Below, one piece after another: positions 15,337-23,973 of a stretch of DNA of 64,000 nt (positions are counted from its first letter, which is position 1; every line of letters starts with the position of its first letter). Below the pieces are notes generated by a model, which saw only the letters and a program-made list of their open reading frames with translations, had not been told where the DNA came from and made no database searches. A program made the translations under genes and the position numbers. Source of the stretch: Pseudoclavibacter terrae (GTDB lineage Bacteria > Actinomycetota > Actinomycetes > Actinomycetales > Microbacteriaceae); contig NZ_WBJX01000002.1 of the NCBI RefSeq assembly GCF_008831075.1, forward strand, positions 186,001 through 250,000, read 5' to 3'.

Positions 15337-16055
15337 GCGTTCGCTTCCTCGCGGTCGCTGGTGATCTTTGCGAGGACGTCGGCGAAGGTCGCGGCTTCCT
15401 GGGCGCCGGAGACACCGTACTTGCCGTCGATGACGAAGAAGGGCACGCCCTGGATGCCGTAGGCCTGCGCCTGCTGCTGATCGGCGAGCACGTCGTCGTG
15501 GTGCACACGCTCCTCCAGAGCGTGGACTGCGGCGGCCCGGTCGAGACCGAGTTCTTCTGCGAGGTCGGCGAGCACGGCGATGTCGCTGAGGTCCTGCCCC
15601 TCGACGAAGTAGGCCTTGAGGAGGCGTTCCTTGGCCTCGAGCTGGCGGCCGTTCGCCTTGGCGAAGTGGATGAGCTCGTGGGCGCGCACAGTGTTCACGT
15701 GCTGCACGGAGTCGAAGTCGTAGTCGAGGCCGACGTCTTTTGCGATGCCGGTCACACGGTCGAGCATCTGCTCCACCTGCACGAGGGGGAGTCCCTTGCG
15801 CTCGGCGAGATACTCGGTCGTCGACCCGTGGAAGTCGATGGGCGTATCCGGCGACAGCTCGTAGCTGTGGTACTCGACCTCCACGGCCGGGGCATCGCCC
15901 GACGCGGAGAACTGCTCGATGCCGCTCTCCAGCTTCCGCTTCCCGATGTAGCACCAGGGGCACGCGATGTCCGACCAGATGTCGATGCGGATCGGTGCCT
16001 GCTCTGGGCTGGCTTGCGGAGAGGTCTGGGGTGCGTTCTGCGCTGCTGTCGTCAC
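15333..16055 (-). CDS. DsbA-family oxidoreductase (FrnE-like)
   Basis: About 240 residues. The thioredoxin-fold active site is WSDIACPWCYIGKRKLE (CPWC about residues 32-35 from the chosen start), followed by a helical insertion and the cis-Pro region GIQGVPFFVIDGKYGVSGAQ. This is the FrnE group of cytoplasmic disulfide isomerase-like proteins. The GTG start at 16055 is my choice; a TTG 6 nt upstream is possible, and extension to 16139 would add low-complexity residues. It is coupled to the small CX4C peptide gene. Confidence 0.85.
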   Translation of the reverse strand: MTTAAQNAPQTSPQASPEQAPIRIDIWSDIACPWCYIGKRKLESGIEQFSASGDAPAVEVEYHSYELSPDTPIDFHGSTTEYLAERKGLPLVQVEQMLDRVTGIAKDVGLDYDFDSVQHVNTVRAHELIHFAKANGRQLEAKERLLKAYFVEGQDLSDIAVLADLAEELGLDRAAAVHALEERVHHDDVLADQQQAQAYGIQGVPFFVIDGKYGVSGAQEAATFADVLAKITSDREEANA

Positions 16056-16110
16056 ACGCAATGCAACAGGCCCCCGTTCGCAGCTATTCCCAGCCGCCGA
16101 GTCCCCGAAC

Positions 16111-17415
16111 TCACTCCGCCTTGACGACCGCCAGCTCATCCCAGTGCGTCGTGGCGCGCGGGGAGATCATCTCGCGCCGCATCGTCCAGCTTCGGCCGCC
16201 GCGCAGTCCCGCGATGCCCAGGCCGAGCGACTCCTGCCCGAACTTCGCGGCGACGGCGTCGAGGGCTTCCCCCACGCGCCGGTCCTCGCTGCGCTCGCCG
16301 AAGATGTCGAGCGCGGCATAGGAGTCCCGAGCGACGAACTCGAACAGCGAGACGCCCACCCGCACGTACTTCAGGTCGCTGCGCAGCTGCGGGCCCAGGG
16401 CCGTTGCGGCGGCTCGGAACAGGACGACCGGGTCATCGGTGGGCTCTGGGAAGGCGACGGACACGGCGTGCGACTCGTGCCCCTCTCGGAAGGGGGAGGT
16501 GGCCGCGTAGCAGCTCATCGCCCGGGCCAGTGAGCCCTGCGACCGCAGTCGCGCCGAGGCGCGCTGCGTGTACACGGAGAGCACCTCCTCGAGCTCCTGC
16601 ACGGTCGAGATGGGCACGGCGAACGACCTCGAGAACTGGATCTGCTCGCGCTCCGACGGCACCTCATCCATGGGGAGGCAGTCGACGCCGCGAAGCTCCT
16701 GCACGACTCGCTCCTGCACGACCCCGTAGCGTCGTCGGATCGCGGTCGGCGACGACTCTCGGAGGTCGAGGGCGGTGCGGATGCCGAGGCCCACGTACTT
16801 CGCCGCCATCTTGCGGCCGACGCCCCACACGTCTCCGACGTCGATCGTGCCGAGGATGCCGCTCAGCTGCTCCCGGCCGTAGGAGTCGAGGTGGCAGACC
16901 CCGCCGAGCGAGGGCTCGGACTTGGAGCCGCGGTTCGCGAGCTTGGCGAGGGTCTTGCTCGGCGCGATGCCGATGCTCACGGGAATGCCGATGAGCTTGC
17001 GCATGGCGACCCTGATCTCCCGCGCGACGGCGAGCGCCTCCGCACGGCTGCCCGGGAGGCGGATGAAGCTCTCGTCGATCGAGTAGACCTCCTGCGACGG
17101 CGTGTACCGGCCGAGGAGTTCGATGGTGCGCGCGTTGATGTCGCCGTAGAGCTCGTAGTTGCTCGATCGGGCGACGACGCCCTTCATCGCCGCTTCTGGC
17201 GCGATGGCCTGCCAGGGAGCACCCATCGGGATTCCCGCCGCTTTCGCTTCCTCCGAGCGCGCGATGACGCATCCGTCGTTGTTGGAGAGCACGACGATGG
17301 GCTTCCCCTCGAGGCTCGGGTCGAAGATGCGCTCGCAGGATGCGTAGAAGTTGTTGGCGTCGACGATCGCGATCGCTGACTGCGGGGCGTCATGAGGCTG
17401 GCTTGGCTCAGACAC
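16111..17415 (-). CDS. umuC: Y-family DNA polymerase UmuC
   Basis: 434 residues. The palm motif is AIVDANNFYASCERIFDP at the N-terminus and SIDESFI supplies further catalytic acids; the helix-hairpin-helix region is GVGRKMAAKYVGLGI. The C-terminal part carries the little-finger domain and the DUF4113-like end. It performs error-prone bypass of DNA lesions with UmuD'. The GTG start at 17415 lies inside the last codons of umuD (8 bp overlap), so both are made from one mRNA. An upstream in-frame ATG would run far into umuD and is not used. Confidence 0.9.
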   Translation of the reverse strand: MSEPSQPHDAPQSAIAIVDANNFYASCERIFDPSLEGKPIVVLSNNDGCVIARSEEAKAAGIPMGAPWQAIAPEAAMKGVVARSSNYELYGDINARTIELLGRYTPSQEVYSIDESFIRLPGSRAEALAVAREIRVAMRKLIGIPVSIGIAPSKTLAKLANRGSKSEPSLGGVCHLDSYGREQLSGILGTIDVGDVWGVGRKMAAKYVGLGIRTALDLRESSPTAIRRRYGVVQERVVQELRGVDCLPMDEVPSEREQIQFSRSFAVPISTVQELEEVLSVYTQRASARLRSQGSLARAMSCYAATSPFREGHESHAVSVAFPEPTDDPVVLFRAAATALGPQLRSDLKYVRVGVSLFEFVARDSYAALDIFGERSEDRRVGEALDAVAAKFGQESLGLGIAGLRGGRSWTMRREMISPRATTHWDELAVVKAE

Positions 17416-17869
17416 GGTGCAGGCACCTCGTGACGACGCCCCACACGGTGAGCTCGCTTTGCTCCTCGAGCACGATGTCGGCGTAGGCGGGGTTCTCGGG
17501 GACCAGTCGAACGCGGCCGTGGTCGAAGCGGAGGCGCTTGACGGTGAGCTCACCGTCGACGACGGCGATGACGACGTTGCCGTCGTGCGGTTCGAGGGAG
17601 CGGTCGACGATGATCTCGTCGCCGTCGAAGATGCCGGCTCCGATCATGCTGTCGCCGCTGACGCGCACGATGAAGGTCGCCGCGGGGTCGTTGATGAGGT
17701 GCCGGTTGAGGTCCACTGGCCCGGTGTAGTAGCCCTGCGCGGGCGACGGGAAGCCGGCGGGCACGGCCTCCTCGGCACGTTCCGCGAGCGGCGCGGGCGA
17801 CTCCGAGCTGCTCGCGCCCTCAGCGGGCGGCGAGACGGAGGCGAGGACTTCGACGCCTGCATCGCTCAT
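17408..17869 (-). CDS. umuD: UmuD-like S24 peptidase
   Basis: 153 residues of the LexA/UmuD S24 family. The self-cleavage site is Ala38-Gly39 (VPAGF), the nucleophile Ser74 in SGDSM and the general base Lys111 in ELTVKRL. The first 37 residues are low-complexity Ala/Glu/Ser/Pro. After RecA-stimulated cleavage it should partner UmuC. An AGGAGG sequence precedes ATG 17869. I looked for the actinobacterial SOS box (TCGAAC N4 GTTCGA type) upstream and did not find one; a different palindrome lies at 17918-17942. Confidence 0.88.
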   Translation of the reverse strand: MSDAGVEVLASVSPPAEGASSSESPAPLAERAEEAVPAGFPSPAQGYYTGPVDLNRHLINDPAATFIVRVSGDSMIGAGIFDGDEIIVDRSLEPHDGNVVIAVVDGELTVKRLRFDHGRVRLVPENPAYADIVLEEQSELTVWGVVTRCLHRV

Positions 17870-17917
17870 GCGCCGCCTCCTGTCCTTCGTCTGGCAGGCG
17901 GGCCGGTGCTGGCGCGC

Positions 17918-17942
17918 GTGCATCACACGGTTGTGCGAGCAC
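17918..17942. promoter_or_regulatory. Nested inverted repeat upstream of umuDC
   Basis: Read on the plus strand, outer arms GTGC/GCAC enclose inner arms CACA/TGTG around CGGT. It covers the stop of the ABC ATPase gene and lies about 50 bp upstream of umuD. It does not match the known SOS box. Confidence 0.35.
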
Positions 17943-18783
17943 CAATTGTCGCGGATGAACCTTCGGAGTGCGTGACGGATGCGCCCGGCGAGTGGTGTCG
18001 CCCGATCGGCACCATGAGCGGTCGGCCGGAGACGGGGTCGTCGACGATGAGGCTCTCGAGTCCGAACACGGCGCGCACGGTGTCGACCGTGAGCACGTCG
18101 CCGGGCTGACCGGCAGCGTGGAGTCCGCCGTCGGCGAGCGCGATGAGGTGGTCGGCGTAGCGGGCTGCCAGGTTGAGGTCGTGCAGCACCATGACGATCG
18201 TGGTGCCACGCGAGCGGTTCAGGTCGGTGAGGAGGTCCAGCACTTCGACTTGGTGGCTGACGTCGAGGAAGGTCGTCGGCTCGTCGAGCAGCAGGAGGTC
18301 GGTCTGCTGGGCGAGCGCCATGGCGATCCACACGCGCTGACGCTGCCCGCCGGAGAGCTCGTCGACGTGCCGGTCGGCGAGCGCCGTCGTCTCGGTCGCC
18401 TCGAGGGCGGCGGCGACGGCGAGGTCGTCGTCGTGGCTCCACCTGGAGAGGAGGTTCTGGTGCGGGTGGCGGCCGCGGCCCACGAGGTCGGCGACCGTGA
18501 TGCCCTCTGGGGCGATCGGCGACTGCGGGAGGAGTCCGAGTAGCCGCGCCAGCTGCTTCGCCGGTGTCTTGTGCACTTCCTTGCCGTCGAGGAGCACGTG
18601 CCCGTCTCGCGGCGAGAGGAGCCGCGACATGGAGCGCAGCAGCGTCGACTTCCCGCACGCGTTCGCGCCGACGATGGCGGTGACCTTGCCGGGCGGCACG
18701 AGCAGGTCGAGCTCGTCGATGACGACTCGGTCGCCGTAGCCGAGGCTCAGCTTCTCGACGAGGAGGGTGTGGTCTGCGGTCAT
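17923..18783 (-). CDS. Ferric siderophore ABC importer A, ATP-binding subunit
   Basis: 286 residues, single ABC domain: Walker A GANACGKS, Q loop LLPQSPIAPEG, signature LSGGQRQRVWIAMALAQ, Walker B LLLLDEPTTFLD and HDLNLAARYAD. This is the FecE/FepC branch for ferric siderophores. The start overlaps the stop of the preceding permease by ATGA. It is the last gene of importer A. The C-terminal 25 residues (SPGASVTHSEGSSATIGARTTV) extend beyond the usual domain. Confidence 0.92.
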   Translation of the reverse strand: MTADHTLLVEKLSLGYGDRVVIDELDLLVPPGKVTAIVGANACGKSTLLRSMSRLLSPRDGHVLLDGKEVHKTPAKQLARLLGLLPQSPIAPEGITVADLVGRGRHPHQNLLSRWSHDDDLAVAAALEATETTALADRHVDELSGGQRQRVWIAMALAQQTDLLLLDEPTTFLDVSHQVEVLDLLTDLNRSRGTTIVMVLHDLNLAARYADHLIALADGGLHAAGQPGDVLTVDTVRAVFGLESLIVDDPVSGRPLMVPIGRHHSPGASVTHSEGSSATIGARTTV

Positions 18784-19892
18784 AGTGAGCCTCCCGCGCG
18801 GTTCGTGCGGATGATCAGGTAGATGAGGAACGGTGCGCCGAGCACACCGGTGACGACGCCGACGGGGTAGCGGGTGCCGAGGAGGAACTGGCCGACGAGG
18901 TCGGCGACGAGCACCAGCAGGGCGCCGACGAGCCCGGCGGGGATGAGGAGCGACCCGCCCCCGCCGAAGAGGCGCGCGGCGATGGGGCCGGCGAGGAATG
19001 CGACGAACGCGATGGGTCCGGCGGCGGCGGTCGCGAAGGACAGCACGCCGACCGCTGTGACGATGACGACGAGTCTCGTCCGGTTGACGCGCACCCCCAG
19101 CGCGGCCGCCGTGTCGTCGCCGAGCTGCGTCGCGGCGAGGTTGCGGCTCTGCGCGAGGAGGATGGGCACGAGTACGACGATCGCTATGGCCACCGGCGTG
19201 ATGGCGTTCCAGGATGCACCGTTGAGGCTGCCGTTGAGCCAGCGCAGCGCTTCCTGCAGGTCCCACTGCGCGGCCTGCGAGAGCACGTAGTTGGTGATGC
19301 TGTCGAGCATCGCCGCGATGCCGATGCCGATGAGGATGAGCCTCGTGCCGGTGACGCCGCCCTTGAACGACAGCACGTAGATGAGGATCGCGACGCCGAG
19401 CCCGACGAAGATCGCGAAGAACGAGACTTCGCTCGCGCCGAGGGACAGGGTGATGATGCCGAACGCGGCGGCTGCGCTGGCGCCGGAGGAGATGCCGATG
19501 ATGTCCGGACTCGCGAGGGGGTTGCGCAGCATCGTCTGGAAGGTGACGCCGGCGAGGCCGAAGGAGAGGCCCGCGAGGATCGCGAGCACGGCGCGGGGGA
19601 GCCGGAGGCGTCCGATCGTGAAGGTCGCTCCCTGCACGTCCTGGCCCATGATGACGGCGATGACCTGGTCGATGCCGTAGAAGGTCTGCCCGAACATGAG
19701 CGAGAACACGAAGACGACCGCGATGAGCGCGACGAGCACGAGCATGAGCAGGCGGCGGCGCGCGGAGCGTCGGCCGCGGCTGGCGGCGACGGCGCGTGCT
19801 GTCGCCTCGATCGCCGAGTTGGGTGAGGAGGGGGCCAGCGACTTCGGCGACGAGGCGGGGGAGCGACGGTCGGATGCGCGCGTTGCGGTCAC
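18780..19892 (-). CDS. Ferric siderophore ABC importer A, FecCD permease
   Basis: 370 residues with a 45-residue Ser/Arg/Ala-rich cytoplasmic leader, then about nine or ten membrane segments. FecCD family features are RLRLPRAVLAILAGLSFGLAGVTFQTMLRNPLASPDIIGISSGA and the C-terminal AGPIAFVAFLAGPIAARLFG. It forms the channel with the other permease of importer A. GTG start at 19892 overlaps the upstream stop by GTGA. Confidence 0.92.
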   Translation of the reverse strand: MTATRASDRRSPASSPKSLAPSSPNSAIEATARAVAASRGRRSARRRLLMLVLVALIAVVFVFSLMFGQTFYGIDQVIAVIMGQDVQGATFTIGRLRLPRAVLAILAGLSFGLAGVTFQTMLRNPLASPDIIGISSGASAAAAFGIITLSLGASEVSFFAIFVGLGVAILIYVLSFKGGVTGTRLILIGIGIAAMLDSITNYVLSQAAQWDLQEALRWLNGSLNGASWNAITPVAIAIVVLVPILLAQSRNLAATQLGDDTAAALGVRVNRTRLVVIVTAVGVLSFATAAAGPIAFVAFLAGPIAARLFGGGGSLLIPAGLVGALLVLVADLVGQFLLGTRYPVGVVTGVLGAPFLIYLIIRTNRAGGSL

Positions 19893-20935
19893 AGGGCACG
19901 CACCTTCGAGCGGCGGACGATCCAGATGAAGATGGGGGCTCCGATGATGGCGGTGATGATGCCGACGTCGATCTCGGAGGGGCGGGTGAGGATGCGCCCC
20001 AGGACGTCTGCGCCCGTCAGCAGCGACGCCCCGACGACGGCCGAGAACGGCAGCACCCAGCGGTGGTCGACGCCGAACATGAGGCGGCAGGCGTGCGGCA
20101 CGACGAGGCCGACGAACGCGATGGGGCCGGTGACGGCGGTCGCCGCGCCGCAGAGGATGACGGCGCCGAGGGCCGCGGCGCCGCGCGTGAGCGCGACCTT
20201 CTCGCCGAGGCCCGCCGCGAGGTCATCGCCAAGTGCGAGCGAGTTGAGCCCCTTCGCCGACAGGAGGCTGATGAGGAACCCGACGATCAGGAAGGGCAGC
20301 ACCTGCGAGATGCTGTCCCAGGTTCCGCCGCCGACACCGCCGATCTGCCAGGATCTGGCGCTCTGGCTGATGTCGCCTCGGGGCAGGATGATGGCGGTCA
20401 CGAAGGACGCGAGGGCTGCCGAGGTCGCCGCCCCGGCGAGTGCGAGCTTGAGCGGGGTCGCGCCGCCTCTGCCCAGGGAGCCGACCACGTAGACGAACAC
20501 GGCCGCGAAGGCGGCGCCGGTGATGGCGACCCAGATGAAGCTGGACGCCGACGTCAGGCCGAAGTAGGCGATGCCGGTGACGACGGCCAGGGATGCCCCC
20601 ATGTTGACGCCCAGGATGCCCGGGTCTGCGAGCGGGTTGCGCGTCACGCCCTGCATGACGGCGCCGGAGACGCCGAGCGCGGCACCGACCGCGACGGCGA
20701 GGAAGGTTCGTGGGATGCGCTTCGCGACCGCGGCCTCGTCGAAGCCGTTGGTCGAGCCGCCGAGCGCGGCAACCGCATCCGCCCAGCTGACGTCGCGTGA
20801 GCCGATCATGACGGAGACGACGACCAGCGCTCCCAGTGAGGCGAGCGCGAGGATGAACCACAGCGCCCGCAGCCGCCGGGGGCGTCGCACGGTGGCGACA
20901 CCCCCGGCGGCTGCGGGAGGAGCGGTGAGGGTCAC
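19889..20935 (-). CDS. Ferric siderophore ABC importer A, FecCD permease
   Basis: 348 residues. FecCD motifs: RIPRTFLAVAVGAALGVSGAVMQGVTRNPLADPGILGVNMGA and the C-terminal TGPIAFVGLVVPHACRLMFGVDHR. The GTG start at 20935 overlaps the stop of the binding-protein gene; upstream open sequence in the same frame is antisense-like shadow of that gene. Pairs with the next permease as a heterodimer. Confidence 0.92.
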   Translation of the reverse strand: MTLTAPPAAAGGVATVRRPRRLRALWFILALASLGALVVVSVMIGSRDVSWADAVAALGGSTNGFDEAAVAKRIPRTFLAVAVGAALGVSGAVMQGVTRNPLADPGILGVNMGASLAVVTGIAYFGLTSASSFIWVAITGAAFAAVFVYVVGSLGRGGATPLKLALAGAATSAALASFVTAIILPRGDISQSARSWQIGGVGGGTWDSISQVLPFLIVGFLISLLSAKGLNSLALGDDLAAGLGEKVALTRGAAALGAVILCGAATAVTGPIAFVGLVVPHACRLMFGVDHRWVLPFSAVVGASLLTGADVLGRILTRPSEIDVGIITAIIGAPIFIWIVRRSKVRAL

Positions 20936-21969
20936 TGGACCTTGTCGGCTGCCTGCGAGAGGAGTGCGACGTAGTCGTCGAGGATCCACGAGATGGAGAG
21001 CGGCGTCGGGTTCGCGGCCGTGCCGAGCGGTTCGGTGCCTGGCAGGTTGACGATCGAGCCGTTCGCGACGGCGGGGATCTGCGAGAGGACCGGGTCGCCC
21101 TGGAGGGTCTGGACGAGTTCCTCGCCACCGTAGGTGACGATGATCTCGACGTCGGCGAGCGTGTCGGTCTGCTCGGCGCTGATCGTCTGCGAGAACTGGT
21201 CGGTGCTCGCGGAGGCGTCGACGAGGCTCTGCGGGAAGGTCATGCCGAGGTCCTCGAAGAAGGCGCTCCGCGTGTCGTGCGTCGTGTAGAAGCTGACCTG
21301 GCTCAGGTCGGTCTCGTCGACGTGCGTCAGGAACATCGTCTTCTTGCCCTGGATGGACGGGTACTTCGCGGCCGTGGCCTCGATCTCGCCCTCGAGCTCG
21401 GTGATGAGCGCGTCGCCTTCGGTCTCGAGGCCCATGCCCTGGCTGTTGAGGCGGATCATGTCGCGCCACGAGGTCGCCCAAGCTGTCTCCGGGTAGGCGA
21501 CGACCGGCGCGATCTCGGAGAGCGTGTCGTAGTCCTCCTGCGTGAGGCCCGAGTAGGCGGCGAGGATGACGTCGGGGTTCGTGTCGGCGACTGCCTCGAA
21601 GTCGACGCCGTCAGTCTCGTCGAAGAGAACTGGCGTCTCGCCGCCGAGTTCGTCGAGCTTCTCGCTCACCCAGGGGAGGATGCCGTCGCCGTTGTCGTCG
21701 CCGAAGTCTGCGCGGGCCATGCCGACGGGGACGACGCCGAGCGCGAGGGGGACCTCCTGGTTCGCCCAGTTGACGGTCGCGATGCGCTCCGGCTTCTCGG
21801 TGATCTCGGTCGTGCCGAGCGCGTGCTCGATGGTGATCGGCGTGAAGTCGCCACTCGCCGAGCCGGGCTCCGCACCGGTGTCGGCGGCCGGGGAGGTCGA
21901 GCAGGCGGCGAGGCCTGCGGTGAGCAACGCGGTCGCGGCGAGCGCGACGAGCTTGGAGGCGCGGGGCAT
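20932..21969 (-). CDS. Ferric siderophore ABC importer A, lipoprotein binding protein
   Basis: 345 residues. Lipoprotein signal with lipobox LAAC (Cys23), then a helical-backbone type III binding fold: ITIEHALGTTEITEKPERIATVNWANQEVPLALGV and PDVILAAYSGLTQEDYDTL. It should capture a ferric siderophore outside the membrane. AAAGGA lies 7 nt upstream of ATG 21969. It is first in importer A and lies behind an IdeR/DmdR-like iron box at 22093-22111, so iron repression is likely. Confidence 0.92.
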   Translation of the reverse strand: MPRASKLVALAATALLTAGLAACSTSPAADTGAEPGSASGDFTPITIEHALGTTEITEKPERIATVNWANQEVPLALGVVPVGMARADFGDDNGDGILPWVSEKLDELGGETPVLFDETDGVDFEAVADTNPDVILAAYSGLTQEDYDTLSEIAPVVAYPETAWATSWRDMIRLNSQGMGLETEGDALITELEGEIEATAAKYPSIQGKKTMFLTHVDETDLSQVSFYTTHDTRSAFFEDLGMTFPQSLVDASASTDQFSQTISAEQTDTLADVEIIVTYGGEELVQTLQGDPVLSQIPAVANGSIVNLPGTEPLGTAANPTPLSISWILDDYVALLSQAADKVQ

Positions 21970-22092
21970 GGTGTCCTTTCGGGGGCGGAGCTGAAGCATT
22001 TGCCGCGCGCCGATCATCGCCGGCGGGCGGCGGAGAGGCGGGGCGAGGCGTCGAAGTCAGCGGCAGCCGGCCGGGCTCGAGATCGTTCCCTG

Positions 22093-22111
22093 TTAGGCGT
22101 GCCTTACCAAA
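22093..22111 (-). promoter_or_regulatory. IdeR/DmdR1-like iron box for importer A
   Basis: TTTGGTAAGGCACGCCTAA matches 14 of 19 positions of the actinobacterial iron-box consensus TTAGGTTAGGCTAACCTAA. It lies about 125 bp upstream of the binding-protein start, beside a TAGCTT element. Confidence 0.7.
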
Positions 22112-22204
22112 GCTAAGGGACGCGCGCCTGGTTTGCAATCGAGGCGAACCGACACGATCCTTCGCGAAACGGACACGGGTGGAGCAGGTGCGGGAGCACC
22201 GGGC

Positions 22205-22996
22205 TCATTGCGCGCGGAACCGCCCGGGGCTCGAACCGGTCACCCGCCGGAACGCCGTCCCGAAGGCGCTCGCCGAGCGGAAGCCGACGGCCGCCGCGAC
22301 ATCGTCGATGCGCTCGCCCTCGGTGAGCAGCACGATCGCGCGCTGGATGCGGGACGCGGCGACCCAGCGGCTGAAGCCGAGCCCCGTCTCCGCTTGGAAC
22401 TGGCGCGTGATGGTGCGCGCGCTGACTCCGAGCCGCGCCGCCCACTCGTCGAGGGTGCCGGCAGCTCGCACGTCGGCGTCCACCGCCGCGACGATCGGTG
22501 CCAGCAGTTCCGAGGCGGGGACGTGCGTGAGCAGCTCGTACGGAGACGGCGCGAGCACGTCGAGCACCATCGCCTCGGTCGTGGCCCGGGACGCGGCGTG
22601 GAGACCCGGCTCGACGAGTCGGTCGAGGAGGAGACGCAGGAGGTCGGTCACGTCGACCGCCACGGGCTCGTCGGCGATCGGCACGGTGGTCTGCACGCTG
22701 AACATCGCGGTCCGGTACCAGGTGCCAGCTGGGGTCCACGCTGTGTGGCGCACACCGGCGGGAATCCAGAGGCCGACTGACGGTGTGATGGTCCAGGTGC
22801 GCGAGCCCACGGTCAGCGACGAGGCGCCCCGCGTGTTCCAGATGAGCTCGTGCGTGGGGTGGGAGTGCTCCTCCCAGAACGTGTTGCGCTGGATCGACTC
22901 GTCCATGCCGTCGATGACGTATGGAACGTCGACGGAGCCCGCCTCGTAGAGGGGCAGGCTCCGCCGGTCGACGTCCGGCACATCGAGGGTGCTCAC
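22205..22996 (-). CDS. AraC-family regulator with N-terminal cupin-like domain
   Basis: 263 residues. Residues about 30-110 form an AraC-type sensing domain (EEHSHPTHELIWNTRGASSLTVGSRTWTITPSVGLWIPAGVRH); the last 100 hold two HTH units (LDEWAARLGVSARTITRQFQAETGLGFSRWVAASRIQRAIVLL and IDDVAAAVGFRSASAFGTAFRRVTGSSPGRFR). It lies just upstream of importer A on the same strand and may activate it when the ligand siderophore is present, as for FepR/YbtA-type regulators; that is inference. The GTG start at 22996 follows TAGGCT by 6 nt (leaderless). Confidence 0.88.
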   Translation of the reverse strand: MSTLDVPDVDRRSLPLYEAGSVDVPYVIDGMDESIQRNTFWEEHSHPTHELIWNTRGASSLTVGSRTWTITPSVGLWIPAGVRHTAWTPAGTWYRTAMFSVQTTVPIADEPVAVDVTDLLRLLLDRLVEPGLHAASRATTEAMVLDVLAPSPYELLTHVPASELLAPIVAAVDADVRAAGTLDEWAARLGVSARTITRQFQAETGLGFSRWVAASRIQRAIVLLTEGERIDDVAAAVGFRSASAFGTAFRRVTGSSPGRFRAQ

Positions 22997-23002
22997 GGGC
23001 CA

Positions 23003-23008
23003 AGCCTA
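23003..23008 (-). promoter_or_regulatory. -10 element of a leaderless promoter (AraC gene)
   Basis: TAGGCT on the minus strand, 6 nt before GTG 22996. Confidence 0.5.
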
Positions 23009-23028
23009 CGGAGTCTGGCGTCCGCGGC

Positions 23029-23868
23029 TCAGCTGCGGTCGGTGCCGAGCCAGTCCGCCGGGGTCGGCACCCAGCCGTAGGCCTCGCGCGCGTACCGACC
23101 GGTTGCCGCCTGGTCCTGCAGGAGCGCCCCCGCGAGGTCGGACCCGAGTCGTGCGCGGGTCTCGTCGGCCGTCTCCTCGACGAGCTCCGGCATCTCCTCG
23201 ATGCCCCGGTAGGCCGACGCTGCGATCTCCCGCACCGTCGGGTTCTCGCCGCCGGCGGCGATGACGTAGCCGACGGCCGCGCCCTTCTCGAGGACCCGCA
23301 CGTAGAGGTCGGCGAGGTCGTCGACGTGCACGAGTGTCCAGCGCTGCGTGCCGTCGCCGACCAGCGGGATCGGTGCGGAGCCGTCACCGGCGAGGAGCTG
23401 GGTGAGGCCGCCCCGCCCGCCGTACACGACCGCTGGCGCCACGATGGCCGTGTTCACGTTGCTGTTGATGACCTGGCGGTCGATCGCGACCCGCCAGGAC
23501 ACGATCTCGGGCGGGTTCGGCTCCGACTCCTCCGTGATGGCGGGGTTGTCGCCGAAGAGCCAGATGCCGCTTGTGTGGACGAACTGCGTGGGGGAGTGCA
23601 CGAGCTCGTTGAGCACGGCAGGCACGAAGACCGGGTCCACCTCGGGTCCGGAGGCGGTGTGGATGACACCCTCGGCCTGGCGGAGCAGCGGGGCGAGCGC
23701 TGCGCGGTCGCGCAGGTCGACGACAACGGCCTTCGCGCCGGCCTCGCGTACGGTGGCCGCCTTCTCCTCGTTGCGCACGGCCGCCGTCACGACGTGGCCG
23801 TTCGCGAGGAGCGCCCGCAGGACTGCGGAGCCGATGTAGCCGGTCGCCCCGGTCAGAAACACCTTCAT
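23029..23868 (-). CDS. NAD(P)-dependent epimerase/dehydratase-like protein (extended SDR)
   Basis: 279 residues. Rossmann motif VFLTGATGYIGSAVLRALLANGH at the N-terminus, then the conserved substrate region with IHTASG and VAPAVVYGGRGG, and TLVHVDDLADLYVRVLE. The usual YxxxK active-site pair is not clear (WRVAIDRQVINS in that position), as in atypical extended SDRs, so the activity may be reductase-like or only binding. ATG 23868 begins the Rossmann motif with AAGG upstream; an earlier start is unlikely. Confidence 0.82.
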   Translation of the reverse strand: MKVFLTGATGYIGSAVLRALLANGHVVTAAVRNEEKAATVREAGAKAVVVDLRDRAALAPLLRQAEGVIHTASGPEVDPVFVPAVLNELVHSPTQFVHTSGIWLFGDNPAITEESEPNPPEIVSWRVAIDRQVINSNVNTAIVAPAVVYGGRGGLTQLLAGDGSAPIPLVGDGTQRWTLVHVDDLADLYVRVLEKGAAVGYVIAAGGENPTVREIAASAYRGIEEMPELVEETADETRARLGSDLAGALLQDQAATGRYAREAYGWVPTPADWLGTDRS

Positions 23869-23973
23869 GTGATCGCCTTCCGTCGTGTCGAAGTGGGCTG
23901 TCACCCCGTGACACAGCAGTGCAACCGCGGCGGGGCTGGCAGCATTCCGACGGCGCCGCACCCCGCCGGGTGC

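Noticed and set aside
17923-19899. A 658-codon frame that appears to fuse a permease region to the ATPase of importer A
   Set aside because: The upstream half is an out-of-frame reading of the permease gene. The ATPase begins at ATG 18783 with an ATGA overlap, as in the other importers.
18780-21969. Importer A as a recent exact duplicate of importer B
   Set aside because: The ATPases are similar but the permeases and binding proteins differ clearly, so at most an old duplication or separate acquisition.
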